From NCBI RefSeq assembly GCF_003323715.1, contig NZ_QOIN01000033.1:62001-126000 (forward strand): a stretch of 64,000 nt of DNA, written 5' to 3'. The notes under the pieces are model-generated. The model ran no database searches. It was not told the origin of the DNA and worked only from the letters and a program-made list of their open reading frames with translations. The DNA comes from Streptomyces diacarni (GTDB lineage Bacteria > Actinomycetota > Actinomycetes > Streptomycetales > Streptomycetaceae). The translations under genes and the position numbers were made by a program. Positions 34,710-43,251 of the stretch are shown one piece after another (the stretch's first letter is position 1; each line of letters opens with the position of its first letter).

Positions 34710-35084
34710 TCAGTCCGCGAACGCGATGAGGTTCCGGCGCGGCTTCAGGACGCAGAACTCGTTGCCCTCGGGATCCTGGAGCACGACCCAGCTGCGGCCC
34801 TCGCCCTGGCCGATGTCCAGCCGCCGGGCACCCAGCGCCAGCAGCCGGGCGACCTCCGCCTCCTGGTCGTCGGGCGCGAGGTCGAAGTGGAGCCGGTTCT
34901 TTACGCTCTTCGCGTCCGTGCCGGGCATGAAGCAGATACCGGTACCGGCCTCGGCGGAAGGGCCGATGATCACCTCCCGCTCCTTCTCGGAGAGCACCTG
35001 CCACTCCAGCACCCGGCACCAGAACCGGGCGAGCGCGGGGAGATCGTGAGCGTCGATGACGAGATGATGCAGCGAAAGGGCCAT
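34710..35084 (-). CDS. VOC/glyoxalase-like family protein
   Basis: A 124-residue protein with the paired beta-alpha-beta-beta-beta halves of the VOC fold. HHLVIDAHDLPALARFWCRVLEWQV opens the first half, RLHFDLAPDD the second, and SWVVLQDPEGNEFCVL is the characteristic end. Possible metal ligands are H6, H66 and E-rich positions in the last strand; which reaction, if any, is unknown. The ATG at 35084 lies inside the 3' arm of a 15-bp hairpin at the end of the suf operon. Confidence 0.88.
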   Translation of the reverse strand: MALSLHHLVIDAHDLPALARFWCRVLEWQVLSEKEREVIIGPSAEAGTGICFMPGTDAKSVKNRLHFDLAPDDQEAEVARLLALGARRLDIGQGEGRSWVVLQDPEGNEFCVLKPRRNLIAFAD

Positions 35085-35119
35085 GCCCCCAGGTTCCCCC
35101 GGCAGGCATGGCCCTTTCG
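35073..35119 (-). terminator. Hairpin after the suf operon that includes the VOC start codon
   Basis: A perfect 15-bp stem (cgaaagggccatgcc with its complement) has a 17-base loop. On the minus strand the 5' arm lies 38 bases after the sufT stop and the 3' arm contains ATG GCC CTT of the VOC gene, with its G-rich ribosome-binding region in the loop. Confidence 0.7.
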
Positions 35120-35156
35120 AACGGTTTTCCGCGAACGGTTTTCGCGCGGCGCGCGC

Positions 35157-35486
35157 TCAGACGTTGAAGCCCAGCGCCCGCAGCTGCTCGCGGCCGTCGT
35201 CAGTGATCTTGTCCGGGCCCCACGGGGGCATCCAGACCCAGTTGATCTTGAGCTCGTTGACGATGCCCTCGGTAGCGGACTGCGCCTGATCCTCGATGAC
35301 GTCGGTCAGCGGACAGGCCGCCGAGGTGAGCGTCATGTCGATGGTCGCGCTGTTCGCGTCATCGACGTGGATTCCGTAGATCAGGCCGAGGTTGACGACG
35401 TCGATGCCCAGCTCGGGGTCGACGACGTCCATGAGCGCCTCGCGAACCTCTTCCTCGCTCGCGGGCTTGGTGGTCATCTCGGTCAT
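35157..35486 (-). CDS. sufT: SufT-like metal-sulfur cluster assembly factor (MIP18 family)
   Basis: A 109-residue DUF59/MIP18 protein thought to help maturate Fe-S proteins. It shows EEEVREALMDVVDPELGIDVVNLGLIY and the conserved cysteine C58 in TLTSAACPLTDVIEDQ. Start ATG 35486 overlaps the sufU stop by 4 bases (ATGA), so it is the last gene of the coupled suf operon. The longer frame to 35606 lies over sufU and is not used. It is the usual partner at this position in actinobacterial suf operons. Confidence 0.93.
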   Translation of the reverse strand: MTEMTTKPASEEEVREALMDVVDPELGIDVVNLGLIYGIHVDDANSATIDMTLTSAACPLTDVIEDQAQSATEGIVNELKINWVWMPPWGPDKITDDGREQLRALGFNV

Positions 35487-35989
35487 GCCGTCTTCTCCTT
35501 GGCCGAGTCGGCTTCCGTCGTACCCAGTGCCTGCGCCGTCGCTTCCTCCCCGCTGAACGCCTTCGCCGTCGCGTCCTTCCAGGCCATCCAGCTCAACAGC
35601 GCGCACTTCACCCGCGCCGGGTACTTCGAGACCCCGGCGAACGCCACGGCGTCCTCCAGCAGGTCCTCCATGTGCTCATCCGGCTCCAGCTGGCCCCTGG
35701 ACTGCATCAGCTCCAGGAACTTCTCCTGAATGCTGCGGGCCTCGGACAGCTCCTTGCCGACCAGCAGCTCGTTGAGCACCGAGGCGCTGGCCTGACTGAT
35801 GGAACAGCCCTGCCCGTCGTACGACACGTCCTCGATCCTGTCGCCGTCGTACCGCACCCGCAAGGTGATCTCGTCGCCGCACGTCGGGTTGACGTGGTGC
35901 ACCTCGGCGTCGCCGTCGCGCAGCCCACGCCCGTGCGGGTTCTTGTAGTGGTCCAGGATCACTTCCTGGTACATCGAGTCCAGCTTCAC
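35483..35989 (-). CDS. sufU: Fe-S assembly sulfur-transfer protein SufU
   Basis: Accepts sulfane sulfur from the SufS cysteine persulfide and passes it to the SufBCD scaffold. The 168 residues show the three zinc/acceptor cysteines C37 (NPTCGDE, with D39), C62 (GQGCSIS) and C129 (RVKCALL), plus the SufU-type insertion between the last two. The C-terminal tail (about 145-168) is an Ala/Glu-rich extension. It is 9 bases downstream of sufS and overlaps sufT by 4 bases. Confidence 0.95.
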   Translation of the reverse strand: MKLDSMYQEVILDHYKNPHGRGLRDGDAEVHHVNPTCGDEITLRVRYDGDRIEDVSYDGQGCSISQASASVLNELLVGKELSEARSIQEKFLELMQSRGQLEPDEHMEDLLEDAVAFAGVSKYPARVKCALLSWMAWKDATAKAFSGEEATAQALGTTEADSAKEKTA

Positions 35990-35998
35990 CGACAGCCC

Positions 35999-37255
35999 CT
36001 AAGCGAAGAAGTTCCGTACGTGCTCCAGGCCGTCCGCCAGGGCGTCCACCTCGGCGGGCGTGGAGTACAGATAGAACGACGCTCGCGTCGTCGCGGGAAT
36101 TCCGTAGCGCAGGCAGACCGGGCGGGCGCAGTGGTGCCCGACCCGGACGGCGATGCCCTGCTCGTCCAGCACCTGGCCCACGTCGTGCGGGTGGATGTCA
36201 CCGAGCGTGAAGGAGATCGTCGCACCGCGGTCCTCGGCCGTGGCGGGGCCGATGATCCGCAGGTCCGGGATCTCCCCGAGCCGGCGTACCGCGTACTGGG
36301 TCAGCGCCTGCTCGTGCTGGTGGATGCGGTCCATCCCGATCGCCGACAGGTAGTCCACCGCCGCGCCCAGCCCGACGGCCTGGGCGACCGGCGGGGTACC
36401 CGCCTCGAACTTGTGCGGCGCCGGAGCGTACGTCGACGAGTGCATCGTGACGGTCTCGATCATCTCCCCGCCGCCCAGGAAGGGCGGCAGGTCGTTGAGC
36501 AGCTCCTGGCGGCCCCACAGCACACCGATGCCGGTCGGGCCGCACATCTTGTGCCCGGTGAAGGCCACGAAGTCGGCCTGGAGCGCCTGCACGTCCAGCA
36601 CCATGTGCGGCGCCGCCTGGGAGGCGTCCACCACCACCAGAGCGCCCACCTCCTGCGCCCGCCGCACGATGTCCTCGACGGGGTTGAAGGTGCCCATGAT
36701 GTTGGAGACGAGCGTGAGCGCGACCACCTTGGTCTGCTCCGTGATCAGCTCCTCGATCCCGGCCAGGTCGAGACGGCCCTCGTCGGTGAGCCCGAACCAC
36801 TTCAGCTTCGCGCCCGTACGCTGCGACAGCAGCTGCCACGGGACGATGTTGGAGTGGTGCTCCATCTCCGTGATGACGATCTCGGTGTCCCGCTCCACGC
36901 GGTAGGGCTCGTCGGCCCAGCCGAGCATGTTCGCCACCAGGTTCAGCGACTCCGAGGCGTTCTTGGTGAAGATCACCTCGTCGCGGCTGGGCGCGTTGAT
37001 GAACGCGGCGACCTTGTCGCGCGCGCCCTCGTACAGCGCCGTCGCCTCCTCCGCGAGCACGTGCACGCCGCGGTGGACGTTGGCGTTGTGCTTCTCGTAG
37101 TAGTCGGCCAGCGCGTCCAGCACCTGGGTCGGCTTCTGCGAGGTCGCGGCGTTGTCCAGGTAGACGAGCCTGTGCCCGTCGTGCACCTGGCGCTCCAGGA
37201 TGGGGAAGTCCTTACGGATGGCCTCGGTGTCCAGCAGGCCAGGGAGCTGTGTCAC
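35999..37255 (-). CDS. sufS: Cysteine desulfurase SufS
   Basis: PLP-dependent group-II cysteine desulfurase that removes sulfur from L-cysteine for Fe-S assembly. In 418 residues the PLP lysine is K236 (FTGHKMCGPTGIGVLWG), H133 lies in MEHHSNIVPWQ, and the persulfide-forming C376 is in RVGHHCARPVC. GTG 37255 overlaps the sufC stop by 4 bases (GTGA), so translation is coupled. The longer frame running to 37654 lies over sufC. Confidence 0.96.
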   Translation of the reverse strand: MTQLPGLLDTEAIRKDFPILERQVHDGHRLVYLDNAATSQKPTQVLDALADYYEKHNANVHRGVHVLAEEATALYEGARDKVAAFINAPSRDEVIFTKNASESLNLVANMLGWADEPYRVERDTEIVITEMEHHSNIVPWQLLSQRTGAKLKWFGLTDEGRLDLAGIEELITEQTKVVALTLVSNIMGTFNPVEDIVRRAQEVGALVVVDASQAAPHMVLDVQALQADFVAFTGHKMCGPTGIGVLWGRQELLNDLPPFLGGGEMIETVTMHSSTYAPAPHKFEAGTPPVAQAVGLGAAVDYLSAIGMDRIHQHEQALTQYAVRRLGEIPDLRIIGPATAEDRGATISFTLGDIHPHDVGQVLDEQGIAVRVGHHCARPVCLRYGIPATTRASFYLYSTPAEVDALADGLEHVRNFFA

Positions 37256-38025
37256 GCAGTGGCACCACCCTTCACGTACTGCTCGTAGCCCTCTTCCTCC
37301 AGCTTGTCGGCCAGCTCGGGACCGCCGGACTCGGCGATCCGGCCCTTGGCGAACACGTGCACGTGGTCCGGCTTGATGTAGCGGAGGATGCGGGTGTAGT
37401 GCGTGATCAGCAGGGTGCCGACCTCGCCGGACTCGCGGACGCGGTTGACGCCCTCGGAGACGATGCGCAGCGCGTCCACGTCGAGCCCGGAGTCGGTCTC
37501 GTCCAGAATCGCGATCTTCGGCTTCAGCAGCTCCAGCTGGAGGATCTCGTGGCGCTTCTTCTCGCCGCCGGAGAAGCCCTCGTTCACGTTGCGCTCGGCG
37601 AACTTCGGGTCGATGGAGAGCCGCTCCATGGCCTCCTTGACCTCCTTGACCCACGTCCGCAGCTTGGGGGCCTCACCGCGGATGGCGGTGGCGGAGGTGC
37701 GCAGGAAGTTGGAGACGGAGACACCGGGGACCTCGACCGGGTACTGCATGGCGAGGAAGACACCGGCGCGGGCGCGCTCGTCGACGGACATCTCCAGGAC
37801 GTCCTCGCCGTCGAGCTTCACCGAGCCGCCGGTGATCGTGTACTTGGGGTGGCCGGCCAGCGAGTAGGCCAGGGTGGACTTGCCGGAGCCGTTGGGGCCC
37901 ATGATCGCGTGCGTCTCACCCTGCTTCACTGTCAGGTCGACGCCGCGCAGGATCTCGGTGGGGCCACCTGTCGAGTCTTCAGCCTCGACGGAGACGTGCA
38001 GGTCGTTGATCTCAAGCGTTGCCAT
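37252..38025 (-). CDS. sufC: Fe-S assembly ATPase SufC
   Basis: The ABC-type ATPase of the SufBCD scaffold, cytoplasmic and not a transporter. 257 residues: Walker A GPNGSGKS (43-50), signature FSGGEKKR, Walker B IAILDETDSGLD, and the H-loop in LLITHYTRIL. ATG 38025 begins MATLEINDLHV; the frame extends 15 residues further without similarity. It follows the Rieske gene by 7 bases and overlaps sufS. Confidence 0.97.
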   Translation of the reverse strand: MATLEINDLHVSVEAEDSTGGPTEILRGVDLTVKQGETHAIMGPNGSGKSTLAYSLAGHPKYTITGGSVKLDGEDVLEMSVDERARAGVFLAMQYPVEVPGVSVSNFLRTSATAIRGEAPKLRTWVKEVKEAMERLSIDPKFAERNVNEGFSGGEKKRHEILQLELLKPKIAILDETDSGLDVDALRIVSEGVNRVRESGEVGTLLITHYTRILRYIKPDHVHVFAKGRIAESGGPELADKLEEEGYEQYVKGGATA

Positions 38026-38032
38026 GGGGGCT

Positions 38033-38371
38033 TCAGGACTCCTGTGTGACGGAGACGAGCACTGCCGCATCGGGGCCGTCTCCTTCGATCTTTACGGGGT
38101 ACACGGGCACGGGACGGGTGGCGGGCAGACCGGAGGGCTTGCCGGTCCGCAGGTCGAAGCGCGAGCCGTGCAGCCAGCACTCGATCATGCAGTCCTCCAC
38201 GTCACCCTCGGACAGCGACACGTTCGCGTGCGAGCAGATGTCGTTGATGGCGAAGACCTCGCCGTCGGTACGGACGACGGAGACCGGGACGCCGCCCAGC
38301 TCCACCCGCAGCGGGGTGTCCTCCTCCAGCTCGCCGAGCGAGGCGACGCGTGCGAAGCCTTCCTCGCTCAT
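38033..38371 (-). CDS. Rieske [2Fe-2S] ferredoxin in the suf operon
   Basis: A 112-residue Rieske-type ferredoxin, similar to the ferredoxin subunits of aromatic-ring dioxygenases. Cluster ligands are visible as C46-x-H48 (ICSHANVSL) and C65-x2-H68 (ECWLHGSRFD). No oxygenase subunits are present in the window. It overlaps sufD by 4 bases (ATGA) and is 7 bases before sufC, so it is made in fixed proportion to the Suf scaffold; electron supply during cluster assembly is a reasonable guess, not shown. Confidence 0.93.
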   Translation of the reverse strand: MSEEGFARVASLGELEEDTPLRVELGGVPVSVVRTDGEVFAINDICSHANVSLSEGDVEDCMIECWLHGSRFDLRTGKPSGLPATRPVPVYPVKIEGDGPDAAVLVSVTQES

Positions 38372-39549
38372 GAGACGGACGCCTCCAGCTCGGCCTCGAT
38401 CTTGGCGAGGAGCCGCTCCTCCACGTCCGGCAGGCCGACCTGCTGGACGAGCTCGGCGAAGAAGCCGCGCACCACCAGGCGGCGGGCCTCCTGCTCGGAG
38501 ATGCCCCGCGCCATCAGGTAGAACAGCTGCTCGTCCTCGAAGCGGCCGGTCGCCGAGGCGTGCCCGGCACCCACGATCTCGCCGGTCTCGATCTCCAGGT
38601 TCGGCACCGAGTCGACGCGCGAGCCGTCGGTCAGCACCAGGTTCCGGTTGAGCTCGTAGGTGTCGGTGCCGGTGGCGTCCGCCTGGATGAGTACGTCACC
38701 GATCCACACCGCGTGCGCGTCGTCGCCCTGGAGCGCGCCCTTGTAGGCGACGTTGCTGCGGCAGTTCGGCGTGTCGTGGTCGACCAGCAGGCGGTGCTCC
38801 TGGTGCTGGCCCGCGTCGGTGAAGTACAGCCCGTACAGCTCGGCCTCACCGCCGGGGCCCGCGTAGGTCACGCGCGGGTTGAGCCGCACCACGTCGCCGC
38901 CGAAGGTGACCACGACGGACTTGAACGTCGCGTCGCGGCCGACCAGCGCGTTGTGCTGCGAGCAGTGCACAGCGGTGTCGTCCCAGTCCTGCACCGAGAC
39001 CACGGTCACCTTCGCGCCGTCGCCGAGGACGAACTCGACGTTGGCCGAGCGCACCGCGTCACCCGTGTGGTCGATGACGATGACGGCCTCGGCGAAGGCG
39101 CCGACGTCGAAGACCGTGTGCCCGTACGACACGCCGCCCTCGCCGTGCAGGCTCACCCGCACAGGCTCGGTCAGCACCGCGTCCTTGGGCACCGAGATGA
39201 CGGAGGCCTTCTCGAAGGAGGAGAACGCCTGGGCCGCCACCCGGTCCACCGGCTTGCCGGCCCGGCCGACGCGCTCGTCGTCACGCCCGACGGCCTCGAC
39301 GGTGACGCCGTCGGGCGCGGACACGTCCGTCTTGATGCCGCCCGACGCCTGCGCCGTGCCGTCGTGCAGGCCCTTGAGCCGGTCCAGCGGAGTGAAGCGC
39401 CACTCCTCCTCGCGGCCGTGCGGCACCGGGAAGTCCGCCACGTCGAAGGACGGCGGGGCGCTCATCCTCGTGGCGGTGGTGGACTCTGCGGCCACCGCGA
39501 TGGCTCCGGAGGTGTTGGACCCACCGGGGATTGTCTGGGCCTCAGCCAT
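38368..39549 (-). CDS. sufD: Fe-S assembly scaffold protein SufD
   Basis: Partner of SufB in the SufBC2D scaffold on which [Fe-S] clusters are built. The 393 residues have an N-terminal helical region (MSAPPSFDVADFPVPHGREEEWRFTPLDRL), the beta-helix core with VVTFGGDVVRLNPRVTYAGPGGEAELYGLYF, and the C-terminal block GHASATGRFEDEQLFYLMARGISEQEARRLVVRGFFAEL shared with SufB. It starts 138 bases after sufB; its stop overlaps the Rieske start. Confidence 0.96.
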   Translation of the reverse strand: MAEAQTIPGGSNTSGAIAVAAESTTATRMSAPPSFDVADFPVPHGREEEWRFTPLDRLKGLHDGTAQASGGIKTDVSAPDGVTVEAVGRDDERVGRAGKPVDRVAAQAFSSFEKASVISVPKDAVLTEPVRVSLHGEGGVSYGHTVFDVGAFAEAVIVIDHTGDAVRSANVEFVLGDGAKVTVVSVQDWDDTAVHCSQHNALVGRDATFKSVVVTFGGDVVRLNPRVTYAGPGGEAELYGLYFTDAGQHQEHRLLVDHDTPNCRSNVAYKGALQGDDAHAVWIGDVLIQADATGTDTYELNRNLVLTDGSRVDSVPNLEIETGEIVGAGHASATGRFEDEQLFYLMARGISEQEARRLVVRGFFAELVQQVGLPDVEERLLAKIEAELEASVS

Positions 39550-39687
39550 GGCTGTCGTGTTGCTCGCTTTCTTGGGTCAAGTCCAGGAAGTCCCCCCGGG
39601 CGCCGCGGCGCTCGGCCGCGGCGGCGAGGGTCCGGCCCGCTACGCGAGGGGCCGGAGAGGAACGTGCGGCTCTGTGCCGGGGCGGCA

Positions 39688-41109
39688 CTAGCCCACCGCG
39701 CCTTCCATCTGCAGCTCGATCAGCCGGTTCAGCTCCAGCGCGTACTCCATCGGCAGCTCCTTGGCGATCGGCTCGACGAAGCCGCGCACGATCATCGCCA
39801 TGGCCTCGTCCTCGGCCAGACCGCGGCTCATCAGGTAGAAGAGCTGGTCGTCGCTGACCTTGGAGACCGTCGCCTCGTGGCCCATCGTCACGTCGTCCTC
39901 GCGGACGTCGACGTAGGGGTAGGTGTCCGAGCGCGAGATGGTGTCGACCAGCAGCGCGTCGCACAGCACGTTGGACTTGGAGCCCTCGGCGCCCTCGCCG
40001 ATCTCGATGAGACCGCGGTAGGAGGTGCGGCCGCCGCTGCGCGCCACCGACTTGGAGACGATGTTGGAGGAGGTACGCGGGGCCATGTGGACCATCTTGG
40101 CGCCCGCGTCCTGGTGCTGGCCCTCGCCGGCGAAGGCGACGGACAGCGTCTCGCCCTTGGCGTGCTCACCCATGAGGTAGACCGCCGGGTACTTCATCGT
40201 CACCTTGGAGCCGAGGTTGCCGTCGACCCACTCCATGGTCGCGCCCTCGTAGGCCACGGCGCGCTTGGTGACCAGGTTGTAGACGTTGTTCGACCAGTTC
40301 TGGATCGTCGTGTAGCGGCAGCGGCCGCCCTTCTTGACGATGATCTCCACGACGGCCGAGTGCAGCGAGTCCGAGTCGTAGATCGGCGCGGTGCAGCCCT
40401 CGACGTAGTGCACGTAGGCGTCCTCGTCGACGATGATCAGCGTCCGCTCGAACTGGCCCATGTTCTCCGTGTTGATCCGGAAGTAGGCCTGGAGCGGGAT
40501 GTCGACGTGGACGCCCGGCGGGACGTAGATGAAGGAGCCGCCGGACCACACCGCCGTGTTCAGCGCGGCGAACTTGTTGTCGCCGGCCGGGATGACGGTG
40601 CCGAAGTGCTCCTGGAACAGCTCGGGGTGCTCGCGCAGCGCCGTGTCCGTGTCCAGGAAGAGGACGCCCTGCTTCTCCAGGTCCTCGCGGATCTGGTGGT
40701 AGACGACCTCCGACTCGTACTGCGCGGCGACGCCGGCGACCAGGCGCTGCTTCTCCGCCTCGGGGATGCCGAGCTTGTCGTAGGTGTTCTTGATGTCCTC
40801 GGGCAGGTCCTCCCAGGACTGGGCCTGCTTCTCGGTGGACCGGACGAAGTACTTGATGTTGTCGAAGTCGATGCCCGACAGGTCCGAGCCCCAGTTCGGC
40901 ATCGGCTTCTTCTCGAAGAGCTTGTGGCCCTTGAGGCGGAGCTTGAGCATCCAGTCGGGCTCGTTCTTCTTCTCCGAGATGTCGCGGACGACATGCTCGG
41001 AGAGGCCGCGCTTGGCGGTGGCGCCCGCGGCGTCGGAGTCGGCCCAGCCGTACTCGTACTTGCCCAGCCCCTCGAGCTCGGGGTGAGCAGTCTCTGTAGG
41101 AGCAGTCAT
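39688..41109 (-). CDS. sufB: Fe-S assembly scaffold protein SufB
   Basis: Main scaffold subunit for Fe-S cluster assembly. The 473 residues match the usual length. Conserved blocks: YEYGWADSD near the start, [50 protein letters not shown] (conserved Cys), [24 protein letters not shown] and the C-terminal [27 protein letters not shown]. No intein is present, unlike the M. tuberculosis SufB gene. ATG 41109 overlaps the sufR stop (ATGA). Confidence 0.97.
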   Translation of the reverse strand: MTAPTETAHPELEGLGKYEYGWADSDAAGATAKRGLSEHVVRDISEKKNEPDWMLKLRLKGHKLFEKKPMPNWGSDLSGIDFDNIKYFVRSTEKQAQSWEDLPEDIKNTYDKLGIPEAEKQRLVAGVAAQYESEVVYHQIREDLEKQGVLFLDTDTALREHPELFQEHFGTVIPAGDNKFAALNTAVWSGGSFIYVPPGVHVDIPLQAYFRINTENMGQFERTLIIVDEDAYVHYVEGCTAPIYDSDSLHSAVVEIIVKKGGRCRYTTIQNWSNNVYNLVTKRAVAYEGATMEWVDGNLGSKVTMKYPAVYLMGEHAKGETLSVAFAGEGQHQDAGAKMVHMAPRTSSNIVSKSVARSGGRTSYRGLIEIGEGAEGSKSNVLCDALLVDTISRSDTYPYVDVREDDVTMGHEATVSKVSDDQLFYLMSRGLAEDEAMAMIVRGFVEPIAKELPMEYALELNRLIELQMEGAVG

Positions 41110-42098
41110 GCGGGGTTCCTCCCGGCCTCGTTCGCATGGGTGGCGGTGCTGCTGGTCTTGCGGGTCTTCGGCGATATCGCGGTGGTGGGTGGTGCTGAGG
41201 TCTGCGGTGGTGCTGGGGCCTGCGGCCGCGGCGGGGGTTTCTGCGCCGCGGTCTTCGGCTGTGCCCCCGGGACGAAGGTCGTACACACCCCGTCGCCGTG
41301 CGCGATGGTCGCCAGACGCTGGACGTGCGTGCCGAGCAGGCGGGAGAAGACCTCCGTCTCCGCCTCGCACAGCTGGGGGAACTGCTCGGCCGTATGAGCC
41401 ACCGGGCAGTGGTGCTGGCACAGCTGCTCGCCCGCCTGCGCGGGGGCCTCCCGCGCCGTGGCAGCGTACCCGTCCTCGGACAGGGCGCGTGCCAGCGCCC
41501 GCGCGCGGTCCTCGGGGGGCACTCCGGCGAGCGCCGCGTGGTACTTCTCGGCCTGCGCCTCGACGCGGGCCCGCGCGAAGGCGGCGATCGCCGCCTCGCC
41601 GACCTCTCCGCCGCCCGCCTGCTGGGCGATCCACCGCAGCGCGTCGGCGGCGAGCTCGTCGTACGCCTGGTCGAAGGCGTCCCGGCCGCAGTCGGTGAGG
41701 GCGAACACCTTGGCGGGCCGCCCCCTGCCCCGCGAGCCGTAGACCCGCTTCGCGCGGGCCTCCACGACGCCCTCACCGGTGAGCGCGTCGAGATGCCGGC
41801 GGACGGCCGCCTGCGTCAGCTCCAGGCGCAACGCCACCTCCGCCGCGGTGGACGGGCCGTGGTCGAGAAGGGAGCGGGCGACCTTGTTCCGCGTGCCGGG
41901 CTGCTCGTCCTGCGCCGCCTGGGGCGCGGGGGCGGGCCGCTCGTCCTGCGGGACCCGGGCCGACGGCGGGGGCACGCCCGCCTCGGCCGCCCGTACCGCG
42001 GGCGTCGTCCGCGATGCGGAGGAGCCGGACACGGCGGCCTCGCCGGTGGCCGCTGCGGCCATCGGTCGGTCCTCCCGAGCCTCGTCCCTCTTTTTCAC
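41106..42098 (-). CDS. sufR: Transcriptional regulator SufR (Fe-S sensing repressor)
   Basis: DeoR/ArsR-type winged-helix repressor that carries an Fe-S cluster and shuts down suf transcription when clusters are plentiful. In the 330-residue frame the HTH is about 70-125 ([34 protein letters not shown]). Cluster cysteines are C227, C231 and C244 in [24 protein letters not shown]. Beyond about 275 is a Pro/Ala/Thr-rich tail. GTG 42098 fits a leaderless transcript; ATG 42062, with GGGAGG upstream, is an equally possible start. It overlaps sufB by 4 bases and heads the operon. Confidence 0.94.
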   Translation of the reverse strand: MKKRDEAREDRPMAAAATGEAAVSGSSASRTTPAVRAAEAGVPPPSARVPQDERPAPAPQAAQDEQPGTRNKVARSLLDHGPSTAAEVALRLELTQAAVRRHLDALTGEGVVEARAKRVYGSRGRGRPAKVFALTDCGRDAFDQAYDELAADALRWIAQQAGGGEVGEAAIAAFARARVEAQAEKYHAALAGVPPEDRARALARALSEDGYAATAREAPAQAGEQLCQHHCPVAHTAEQFPQLCEAETEVFSRLLGTHVQRLATIAHGDGVCTTFVPGAQPKTAAQKPPPRPQAPAPPQTSAPPTTAISPKTRKTSSTATHANEAGRNPA

Positions 42099-42111
42099 AA
42101 CGCCATTGTTG
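42098..42111. promoter_or_regulatory. SufR-type operator CAAC-N6-GTTG
   Basis: caacgccattgttg matches the CAAC-N6-GTTG palindrome reported for Streptomyces SufR, and overlaps the presumed -10 (AACAAT, minus strand) and the GTG start of sufR. Binding there would block transcription of the whole suf operon. Confidence 0.7.
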
Positions 42112-42142
42112 CTTAATTCGCCGGAACCCGGCAAGCGCCGCC

Positions 42143-42156
42143 TGTGACCAGTCACA
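42143..42156. promoter_or_regulatory. Palindrome between sufR and the ABC exporter
   Basis: TGTGACcaGTCACA, perfect 6-bp arms and 2-base centre. A second near-palindrome, GTAAGGcgtaCCTAAC, lies at 42171-42186, closer to the divergent ABC genes. The binding proteins are unknown. Confidence 0.45.
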
Positions 42157-42235
42157 ATGGGGTGCGTCACGTAAGGCGTACCTAACCCGCAAACCCCCGG
42201 ACAGAGCGCCCGTGGCCGCTCCTTAGACTGCGTCC

Positions 42236-43162
42236 ATGCAAAGTGCAGCGGCGCTCGAGGTCGCGGGGCTGGTGAAGCGGTACGGCGACAAGACCGCCGT
42301 CGACGGACTCGACCTGACCGTCGAGCGCGGCACCGTCACCGCCTTCCTGGGCCCCAACGGCGCGGGCAAGACCACCACCGTCGAAACCTGCGAGGGCTAC
42401 CGCCGTCCGGACGGCGGCACCGTCCGGGTGCTCGGCCTCGACCCCGTCACCCAGGGGAGCGAGCTGCGGCCCCGGATCGGCGTCATGCTGCAGAGCGGCG
42501 GCATCTACCCCACCGCGCGCGCCGAGGAGACGCTGCGCCACATGGCGACACTGCACGCCCACCCGCTGGACGTGCCGGCGCTCATGGAACGCCTCGGCCT
42601 GGGCAGCTGCGGCCGTACGCCCTACCGCCGGCTGTCCGGCGGCCAGCAGCAGCGCCTGGCGCTGGCCCTCGCCCTGGTCGGACGCCCCGAACTGGTCTTC
42701 CTGGACGAGCCCACCGCCGGACTCGATCCGCAGGCCCGCCACGCCACCTGGGACCTCGTGCGCGACCTGCGCGCCGACGGGGTCACCGTGCTGCTGACCA
42801 CGCACCACATGGAAGAGGCCGAGGAGCTCTCGGACGAGGTCGCCATCGTCGACGGCGGCAAGGTCATCGCCCAGGGCCCGCCCGACGTCCTGTGCAAGGG
42901 CGGCGCCGAGAACACCCTCCGCTTCGCCGGGCGCCCGGGACTCGACCTCCCCTCCCTCCTCAAGGCCCTCCCCACCGGAACCGAAGCGGCCGAGCTGCAC
43001 CCGGGCAGCTACCGCCTGACCGGAACGGTCGACCCCCAGCTGCTCGCCACCGTCACCTCCTGGTGCGCCCAGAACGGCGTGCTGCCTGACCGCATCTCTG
43101 TGGAGCGCAGAACCCTGGAAGACGTCTTCTTGGAACTCACGGGGAAGGAGCTGCGCTCGTGA
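42236..43162 (+). CDS. ABC transporter ATP-binding protein
   Basis: A 308-residue ATPase of a drug/heme-exporter-like ABC system. Walker A GPNGAGKT, Q-loop in VMLQSGGIYPT, signature LSGGQQQR, Walker B LVFLDEPTAGLD and H-loop LLTTHHMEEAEE are all intact, with a C-terminal extension (about 235-308) typical of this exporter class. It is divergent from sufR and followed by its permease and ctaA, as in M. tuberculosis (Rv1458c-Rv1456c). The stop lies in the first copy of a 31-bp direct repeat. Confidence 0.94.
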   Translation: MQSAAALEVAGLVKRYGDKTAVDGLDLTVERGTVTAFLGPNGAGKTTTVETCEGYRRPDGGTVRVLGLDPVTQGSELRPRIGVMLQSGGIYPTARAEETLRHMATLHAHPLDVPALMERLGLGSCGRTPYRRLSGGQQQRLALALALVGRPELVFLDEPTAGLDPQARHATWDLVRDLRADGVTVLLTTHHMEEAEELSDEVAIVDGGKVIAQGPPDVLCKGGAENTLRFAGRPGLDLPSLLKALPTGTEAAELHPGSYRLTGTVDPQLLATVTSWCAQNGVLPDRISVERRTLEDVFLELTGKELRS

Positions 43163-43251
43163 AACGGCACGCTTTGACCGGCCGGGGGTCCGGGGGTCGT
43201 CCCCCGGGGCATCGCAGCGTGGAGCTCACGGGGAAGGAGCTGCGCTCATGA
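43132..43251 (+). repeat. 31-bp direct repeat flanking a 58-bp hairpin element
   Basis: Copies at 43132-43162 and 43221-43251 differ at two positions. The first ends in the TGA of the ATPase gene; the second ends in ATGA containing the permease start. Between them, 43163-43220 includes an inner 7-bp stem (43190-43196/43201-43207) and outer arms cacgct (43168) and agcgtg (43216). Confidence 0.85.

Noticed and set aside
38560..41397. A 945-codon plus-strand open frame opposite sufD and sufB
   Set aside because: It mirrors the codon-third-position bias of the suf genes and contains no recognisable motif.
42171..42186. Iron box (DmdR/IdeR type) upstream of the ABC exporter
   Set aside because: The arms resemble TAAGG/CCTAA, but the spacing is 4 bases rather than that of the 19-bp iron box, so an IdeR/DmdR site is not supported.
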